From positions 422,226-486,225 of the forward strand of contig NW_008707735.1 of assembly GCF_000327385.1 (NCBI RefSeq): 64,000 bases of DNA, read 5' to 3'. Positions 48,501-57,500 of the stretch are shown here, one piece after another. Position 1 is the stretch's first letter; each line of letters starts with the position of its first letter. The stretch is from Lottia gigantea (lineage: Eukaryota; Mollusca; Gastropoda; Lottiidae). The notes under the pieces are model-generated. The model worked only from the letters and a program-made list of their open reading frames with translations. It was not told where the DNA came from and made no database searches. A program made the translations under genes and the position numbers.

Positions 48501-51500
48501 TCATTATTCTAATCCACGTCAAAGTATATCAACCCCATTTAAAATGGCTGAAATTGTGGATGTATAAGATTGATTATTTTGTTTTAGATACAGATGAATG
48601 TCTGTCGAAGAAAACCTGGGAATTACGCTGTAGTCAGATTTGTAAGAATTCTGTTGGAAGTTATGAATGTGACTGTATCCATGGTTACGAACTAGAACCA
48701 GACGACCACACCTGTAGAGTACCAGGTAAGTCTAAAATTAGTAAACACAAATACTAACCATCTGATCGAAAAATCAAAATCCAAAACAGGCAAAACATTA
48801 GTAGCAGCAAATGAAATTTTCATATGAGGAAGGATATCAATTATAAATGAGTAAGTATTTCATAATGGAAAGTGGTATCAGGTGTCTAGTAGAGTAAACA
48901 TACCCTGCCTGGCACCACAAGCCTAGTTTATCTTTAGTCTTTGCTATAAAAGTTGTAATTTGTGTTTCAGGGAAGGAAGCCATCTTGTTTTATTCAACCC
49001 GTACATCTATAACTCAGTTAGGATTAAACTCGGGAGATACGTCATATTTCAGAACAGATTTAACAGGTATCTCTGCTTTAGGTAAGATGGTCTTTAGAAT
49101 AATTAATGATTTCTCATTAATACAAAGTCATGAAGTTATAACTTTGTAAAGTATCCTTCCCATTTTATAACTCGTGTGAATAAATTATAAGACATTCCCA
49201 GAGGATTTGAAAGTTTTTCTCTTTTGAGTTACAATTTTGGGGGATAAACGAAGGTCCTTTGGGCAGAGCCTCTATAAATTTTGCCTTTCTTTATTAATCC
49301 ACTCTGTATATAGAATAGTAAGATTAAAAACTATTTCATTTTTTCACCTTTGCTTTCAATTTGGATATTTGTATTGAATAAACTATATCTTGTATCTATT
49401 TCAGCTGTAGACAATAGTGGTAAAACTATAATCTTCCATCATTGCACACTTCAAGGTGTTGTCAAATATTTTGCTTAATAAACTGTATCATGTATCTATT
49501 TCAGCTGTAGACAGTAATGGTAAAACAGTGTACTGGGCCAGTAATACAGATAAGAAAGTTTATAAATCAAGAACAGATGAATGGATACTACATCGTCGTC
49601 GAGCCATCATCTCTGTTGGTACGTCACATTCTTTATTTCGTTTCTATTCTCACATTGGCAAAAGAAGTGGTTTTTACGACTTCCTTGCTTGCATGCTGAA
49701 GGTTGTGTAGGTGAAATATCCCTCATCAATTGAAAAGGAGAAAAGAATATGTTACGGGTCAGACTGGATCAGAAAAGTAGGATGTAAAACTCTATTTCAT
49801 TTTACTCTAGGACTGGTCAGTGTAGAAAGTCTAGTATATGATTGGGTAGGAGCGAACCTGTATATAGTGGACAGTGGAAGAGGGGAGGTTGTAGTCTGTA
49901 AACCAGATGGTGTAAGCTGTTCTGTTATTCTCAATGAACTACATTCACCAACCTCTATTGCTGTGGATCCACATGCTAGGTAAGCCAATTCAGTTTTGTT
50001 TAATGGCCTGGTTAAATATGGTGGGTAAGCTGAGCTAGGAGAAATATCCTTGTTTGCCATGGTGAAATTGTCTTTATTCAAGAATGCATACCAGAAATAT
50101 ATTTAATGAGTTATTGCCCTTGTTCTTGGAAGTGCATTCAATATTCAGCTCTGTAACATACTAGAAGGCAAACTTCTTTACTGATTTCAACGAAACTGGG
50201 TGAAATTTGACCAGTTTTTCAATATAAGATCAATAAGGATGTTAAACTCTATTTCATTTCTCTGTCTAGGAATCTGTACCTATCAGAAGCTGGTAATACG
50301 AGAAAAATCAGTAAGAGTTGGATGGATGGTGATAATAAACAAGATTTTATATCAGATAGACTTGGTCAACCTACATGTCTTGTTATAGATTATACGATTG
50401 GTCGATTATACTGGGCTGACCTAACTTTCGGAGTGATTGACAGCATCAAGCTGGATGGAACAGATCGACAGGTAACTTAACTAGCTTTCTGAGTCTGTTG
50501 GTCTGTGGCACAGATTATGTCAGTATTTATATTGATATGTTCAAACTTAGGGTGTAAAACTCAGTTTAATTTTATCTTTAGGTGATCTTAGCTCATGAAG
50601 TTCACCACCCGTCCCTTCTGGTGGTATTTGAAGACTTGATGATCTGGTCAGACCAAGTGAAACATACTCTGAACTCAGCTAACAAACTGAAGGGACGAAA
50701 TAGAACTCATCTTGTCAGTAACGTACCTCGTACAACAGCTGCTGTCGTGTTACACCCCTCTCTACAAACACCAGGTAGGTTTAATGCTTCTTGTTCTATG
50801 GTAAGAATAATATCTTAAGATTGTTCAACGCTGTCTCCCCTGTCAGTGATGCCGGTTGGAAATAGGCCCTATTGGTTTGAGTGGGACATAAACAGGCCTC
50901 ATGTGCTACAGGCTGTGCACGTTAAATATCCCTTGACAGTTGCAATTTAAAAAAGAGTAACCTTCCTTAAAAAAAATTCCCTCATTGCACACTGCATGGT
51001 TTTGCCTCTCTAGCTCACCAAATCATGTGCAGAAAAGTTAGGAATTAATGCAAATTTATTTTTTAACTTTTAGATGTGTTTGGTTCACCGTGCCAGCTAG
51101 AGAAATGTAGTCATATTTGTCTATTAAGTAATAATGTAGCCAAGTATACATGTGCCTGTCCTATAGATTTCCAGCTTGGGGAAGATCAACACACTTGTCA
51201 GAGTAAGCATTCATCAATTTTATCTTTCTAGTCCTTGAGGTGTGACATTAAAACTGAGGTGCTTTAGCCTTTATTAGGTACTGAACAGTAGGATGTTAAT
51301 CTGCATTTTTCATTAATTTCTGTTGATTTCTCCTATTTTTTTTTTAGGAAAAGGTTCCAGTAAGATGTTATTAGTTGCTCATGATTCAGATATTCTTCAG
51401 TTCTCGTTGAATTATATCGGGGGTGATCCTTACACTATCTATTCCTCTGACGATGAGGAGATCCAATCACTAGGGTATGATCCAATCTGTCAAGAAATTA

Positions 51501-54500
51501 TCCATTCTTTTCTCAAGTATGATCATCCAGTCATTTGTAAATCATCTTTAGACAGCAACCAAGAGTGAGTACTAGTACAGTTTTTTTAATGTTCGTCTGT
51601 ATTTTTACATCCCAAGGAATTAACCTTGTATGTTTAAGTTTCACCATTAAAATTCTGAGCTTTGAGGTCCCAATTAGTCTTGTTTAGTTTTGTGTAGACT
51701 TTTAAATTGAATTATTATCTTTGCCAACAATGTTGTTATTCAGACACAAGATTATTGTGAAGGGAGACATGAAGAAAATTGCCAGTTTAGCTGTAGATTG
51801 GGTGGCACGAAATGTCTTCTGGATAGATTCAGGCAAGGTGAGAAAATAGTTTTACATCTTGGTTTTTGTTTTAATATGCCAATTAAGTGACTGCAAAAGT
51901 TTACTGAAATAGGATTATCCTCATAGAAATCATATTGAAAAGTTGTGTACCATAACATAGTGAGTCTACATGTTTTTTTGATATTTAAGTTTATCAATTC
52001 GATATCCCTTCAGAGAGTCAACAAAATGTTCCTTTGGTAAAAAGGTTTTGTAAACTCAACATCCACTTCAGAGAGTCCACATAGCTAAAACTATTTAATA
52101 TTAAATTCATTATTTTCAGAAAACATTGGAAGTATCACATATTGATAAAGAAATACGATCTGTTCTGTTGACACCAGCTGATCTTGATGAACCTCGAGCC
52201 CTGGCTCTTAATCTTCAAGATGGGTGAGTCTTCATCTTCCTCGTGAAAAGAGTAGGTGTGTCAACCTGGCAAAATTTCCCTCTTTGCACGCTGCATAGCA
52301 CCGTCCATCTTCATTGAATTAGGGTGCATTTCATTTTCCTTGTACATTGTTGAGAGAGTATACTAATAACATGCTGTTGTGATAAAATTTCCCTTATTGC
52401 ACACTGTGGTGTTGCCAAGACTTCATTGTCCAATGTGCATTCAAATTTTTCCAATAAGCTACTAGCCATGCACTATAGATTTCCTGAACAGGTGGAATTT
52501 AGAAAAGAGACTAAAACACAGTCCATGAAAAAATTAACTCATTGCACACTGCAAGGTTTTTCCCGTCTTCAGTATCCTGTACAGAATAGTTTCGTTAATT
52601 TTTTATTAGGCCAAGCAGGCTTTAAAATTAAGATATAAAACTCCATTTTATTTTATTTTAGAACAATGTTTATATGTGATTGGGGCATGGTGGAAGCGAG
52701 GATAGACGTCTGTGATATGGACGCAGCACACTGCTATCATCTTGTACGTCACGGTCTGGGTAAACCAAACTACCTGACTATAGACTCAATCACAGGACGG
52801 TTATTCTGGACAGACGCCAAGCTGGGAGAAATCTGTTCTGTGACTTTAAATGGTGAAAATAAAATGACACATACTGTGTAAGCAGCATTTTTTAATTTCA
52901 ACAATTTCTGGTTGGGTTTGATCTCTGATTTTTCAACCTGATGTCCTTCAAACAGTGATGCAGGTCAGAGGGATTGTTGTGGAAAAAGCATGTATATAAG
53001 TTTAAGATACTTGAAAAAGGGTGCATTAACACCACTTTCATAGAAAAATTTCCCTCATTGCACACTGCATGTTGTCCACCTACATGGTGCAGAAAAGTAT
53101 GATGTAAAACTCCATTCATTTCATTTCCAAGTCTAAAATTTCTCTCATTGCACACTGTATGGTCATCATCATCTCTCAATAGTAGGGTGTAAAAGTCTAA
53201 TTTGTTTGATATTGTAGATCAACTGAAGAGCCTCTGTCACTGGCTGTAATGAATCAGATGATGTATTGGACTGACTGGAGAACAGATACTATACAATCTC
53301 TTAACCTTACTTCAAAACAATACTCTATATTACACAGTAGAATGGAGGGTAGAACAGAGTTAACACTAATACACCAAACAATACCAGGTAGGGTTGAGGT
53401 GAGGGTGGGGTATTGAAGGAGGGATAATGTAGGGTAGGGGTGAGGTATAAGGGATATGAAAGTGTGGGTGGGTAAAACTGGGTGTGTAGGTATATAATCC
53501 TAGTCGAATTCTCAGTTTAAATTGAACAAATTTATAACAATTTAAGTGAATTATCAAGTTTTTTTTATCAAGAAATATTTGATCTGTCTGTTTAAGTTGT
53601 GAATGGTTGTAACCAAGTTGATAATGGAGGATGTAGCCATGTTTGTTTAGCTAAACACAAGAATAGTAAAACTTGTCTATGTCCAGATAATCTCATACTA
53701 GATGATGACTTGCTGACCTGTGTTGGTAAGTTTGGTTTTTTTTTAATTTTATGGATTATGGAATTTCTTGTATTCTGAACACAATGATTTATGATTTTGG
53801 CTCGTCATGAGTTATTTTGATCATTTCATTTCCACTACCGTACTATCAACAGAGTTCATTTCTAAATTCCAAGAGGTTGACATGGAAAAAGCGTCTAGTT
53901 GTTCTGATGGGACAATAAACCAAGGCCCTCTGTACTACAGTCTGTGTATGTTAAAGATCCCTTGACAGTTGGAAATCAAAAAAGATTTGGCTAATGCTAA
54001 GGTCCTGGCAAAATTTTCCTTATTGCACACTGCATAGGATTGCTTGTCCCTAATAGTTCAGTCAGGAAAAAGCATGGGAAAGGTCTTTCTGAATTCTTGT
54101 GTTTTATTATAGAAGATGATTATAGTTGTAAACCAGGTCAGATAAAATGTCGAGTAAATTCAACTTGTATGGACCCCCAGCAGATCTGTGATGACAACAT
54201 CGACTGTCCAAACAAAATAGACGAACTTAATTGTCCTTGTAAGTCAACGTTTTTATAGGGGACTGTCTTTTTAATAATTCTCTGAAGAATATTGAAATGA
54301 TCTTTGATACCTTTTACTGTGAAAATTTTTAGCATTGGACAGCTTTTTGGTGCTTTAAAAATTTTATTATTGCTATTATGGTTCAGATAAACTATTTTTC
54401 ATGGTCATTATCTTATGTTAAGTTTTTGAGATTAACCCCAGAAAGAAGGGGTGCATATTACACTTATAGTTATATGGTATTTGACAGTTGAACTAAAGAA

Positions 54501-57500
54501 ATTATTATATCAATTTCAGCCAAGTGTAAAACGGGTCATTTTCGTTGTTCGGATGGTAAATGTATTCCTACAAGATGGATGTGTGATGGTACAGTAGATT
54601 GTATCAATGGAACAGACGAACAAACTCAAAACTGTAGTAAGTATTCGTTCATTGTTGTTGAAGGGAAGAAACAACCTATTTTACAAGGAAGATAAAATAG
54701 TTTCATAAGAATCCTGTCTACTAGCTAATCCTAGGTCAAAACCCTTGGCATTTATTTCACAAGGATAACAAATTAGGTTTGCGAGAATCCTTTCCACCAG
54801 CTGGTCCTTGGCCAAACTTCTCGGCATTGATCTTTCCCGGATTAGGCATACCCATTTTACAGCTGGGTCGACTGGCTTTATAACTATCCAAAATAATACC
54901 TAGTAGATTGTTGATATACCAATTCGTTTGTAGTTCCTCAGATTTGTACCAAGCGACAGTTCCGTTGTTCGGAGTATCTCTGTGAGGTGAAGTCTGTAGT
55001 ATGTGACCATTTTGAAGATTGTCCTAACGGTGCTGATGAGAGGAACTGTACAGATAAATGTCCTCCTGGTCATTTTCAATGTGATGATGGTTGGTGTATA
55101 GCAGAAGATAAGAATTGTGATGGAATACAGGATTGTGCTGATAAATCAGATGAAGTAGAATGCAGTAAGTTTTGTTGATTTTTGATTTCTTCAACTGATA
55201 ACATTGTGTATAAATAAATAAATAAAAGATTAAGGATGTGAACATATGAGGAAGTATATCAATTATACTTGAGTAAACATTTCATGGTATCAGGTGTCTA
55301 GAATAGTAAGCATACCCTGTCTGTCACCATACCTGTCTTTGCTGCTTAATTGTGTAACACTCAATACAGGTTTCTGGTAATTACTGACACATTATGTATA
55401 TTGTATATAAAAACTATTTAGTTTGCTGCGTGGCCTGGAGGTTTGTTTCCTGGACAGAATCATTCTATTTCTTTATATTCTGCAATCTTACAGCTGGTAG
55501 TGAGTGTGCTACTATGAATGGAAACTGTTCTCATCAGTGTGAGAGTCTAGGAGACCAGTATAACTGTTCCTGTTTTCAAGATTATGAACTGGCTGAAGAT
55601 GGCACAACTTGTCTTGCTAAAGGTAAGCTAATGCAGCTCTCCTGACAAAATTTCCCTCATTGCTTACTGCATGGTCTGCTTTCTTGGCCAAAGTGCCATC
55701 GCAGCATAATTCAAATGATACCTAATTAAAGATCAGACTAATGTATGCAACTGTGCTGGTAATATTTCAATGTTTTCCCTCATTGCACACTGCATGGTGT
55801 TGCCTGTCTCCATTAGCCCATGCTGTACTAGGAAAATCAATTCATTTCACTCTGTCCATAGGTTTGTTGAAATTCCATTATTTTTTTCAAATTGTCTACT
55901 GCCAGGAGTACGTCCATATTTACTGGTAGCTAATTATAAAGGTATACATAGAATATCAACTAACGGACAGACTGGACAAACTAGTATAGTAGACTCTAAC
56001 ACACCAGTACTAGAAGTTGATATTATAATGGATACTGGAACTATTGTCTGGTCAACCTACAATGTAAGTAAACCTACAGTCAAACTTGTATTAAGAAATT
56101 GGTCAAGGAAATAATTAAAATTGGTCTCTTACTGAAGGTTGTTGTTTAATGAAGGGCCAGACTGAATGAAAATATAGCCAATCAGATCCCTCGAAAGAAA
56201 AAGTTGGAAACATTATGGCTTATTGTTAGAGACTTTCTAGAAAACTATCTGTCTGAAGACCATTAGTATTGATGTCTGTATCTATTTCAGGAAACAACGA
56301 ATACAGCCACAATTCATACAGTAACTGGTAAACAGTCTCATATAGTGTTAGAAAAGACTGGACATATCTGTAGTCTAGCTGTAGACTGGATCACTAGGAT
56401 GGTTTACTATACAAGCTATACCAATACTACTGGTTCTATAGGATGTTGTCAAGTTGACTCAGCGTTATGTACGACCCTCGTCTCAAGACCAGATTGGACT
56501 CCCATGTCTATTGCTGTTCATCCTTTGAATGGGTTTGTATCACTTATATTTAAAAATAAATAAAACAAATAAATTATTAGCTAGGTTGTTTCTTGAAAGG
56601 GCTGCCGAGTTGTTAAACCCAAATACCACATAAACTTTAGCTCTGTGAACTCTCCAAAAGTGATGCCGAGTTGACAAAATACCAAATGAATATTATTAGT
56701 TATGTGGACTCTCTGAAGAGATGGTAAGTTGACAAACCTAAATACCAGTACTCTCTATCTTAGGTATCAAATAAATATTATAAGCTATGTGGACTCTCTG
56801 TATTGATTATTTGTTTTTATAGATTAATTTGATTGATTCTGATTGATTATTGATTGATTATTTCAGACTATTGTATTGGGTAGATAAGGAAGAAGATATG
56901 TTATTGATGAGTTATCTAGATGGAAGTTTTCCACAGATCCTAGTTGATTCTGGAGTATATAGTCCTGTCAACCTGGTTATAGATTACGTTAAAAACATCC
57001 TCTACTGGATTGACGACTTCTTTGGTTGGATGAAATCATATGACCTTAACAGTGATCATTTGTAAGTATGAAATTCAGATTCCTTGTTCAAAAGAGTTTG
57101 TGGTAAGAATTTCTCTGTAAGATTATCTGAAGTTAGGTTGATTTGGGTTTTATATATGTAAATAGTCTTCAAAACTACCAAACTGTGCGAAAATAGCATA
57201 ATCCCTTAAAATATACCTCAACTGAAAAATATCATGTTCATCTTCTATGCATGGTAGAGCATCAAGAAAAGATGAGACGTCATTTTAACTTTCAAACAGG
57301 GATAATTCTGGACACATAGATTGGAAGTTTCAAAGGAATATTTTAATGTATTTGTAGACGAATTGTACGTCAGACGTTGTTTAAGAAGCCGAAGAGTCTA
57401 GATGTATTTGAGAACGTTGGTTATGTATCAGATTTAGGTGGTATTAGTCGTGTTGGTCTATATTATGGAGAGACCAATATTATGAGTAGAATTACTAACC

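Larger units (their letters stand above)
48112..50774 (+). other. Two EGF modules and the first YWTD-type propeller
   Basis: 48112-48225 is an EGF ([16 protein letters not shown]). 48588-48725 is a calcium-binding EGF ([19 protein letters not shown]). The five exons 48971-50774 form a propeller with degenerate blades: [38 protein letters not shown]. Confidence 0.85.
51074..53725 (+). other. EGF, second propeller, EGF
   Basis: EGF at 51074-51202 ([18 protein letters not shown]). Blades include [23 protein letters not shown] and [17 protein letters not shown] at 53597-53725 ([13 protein letters not shown]). Confidence 0.85.
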
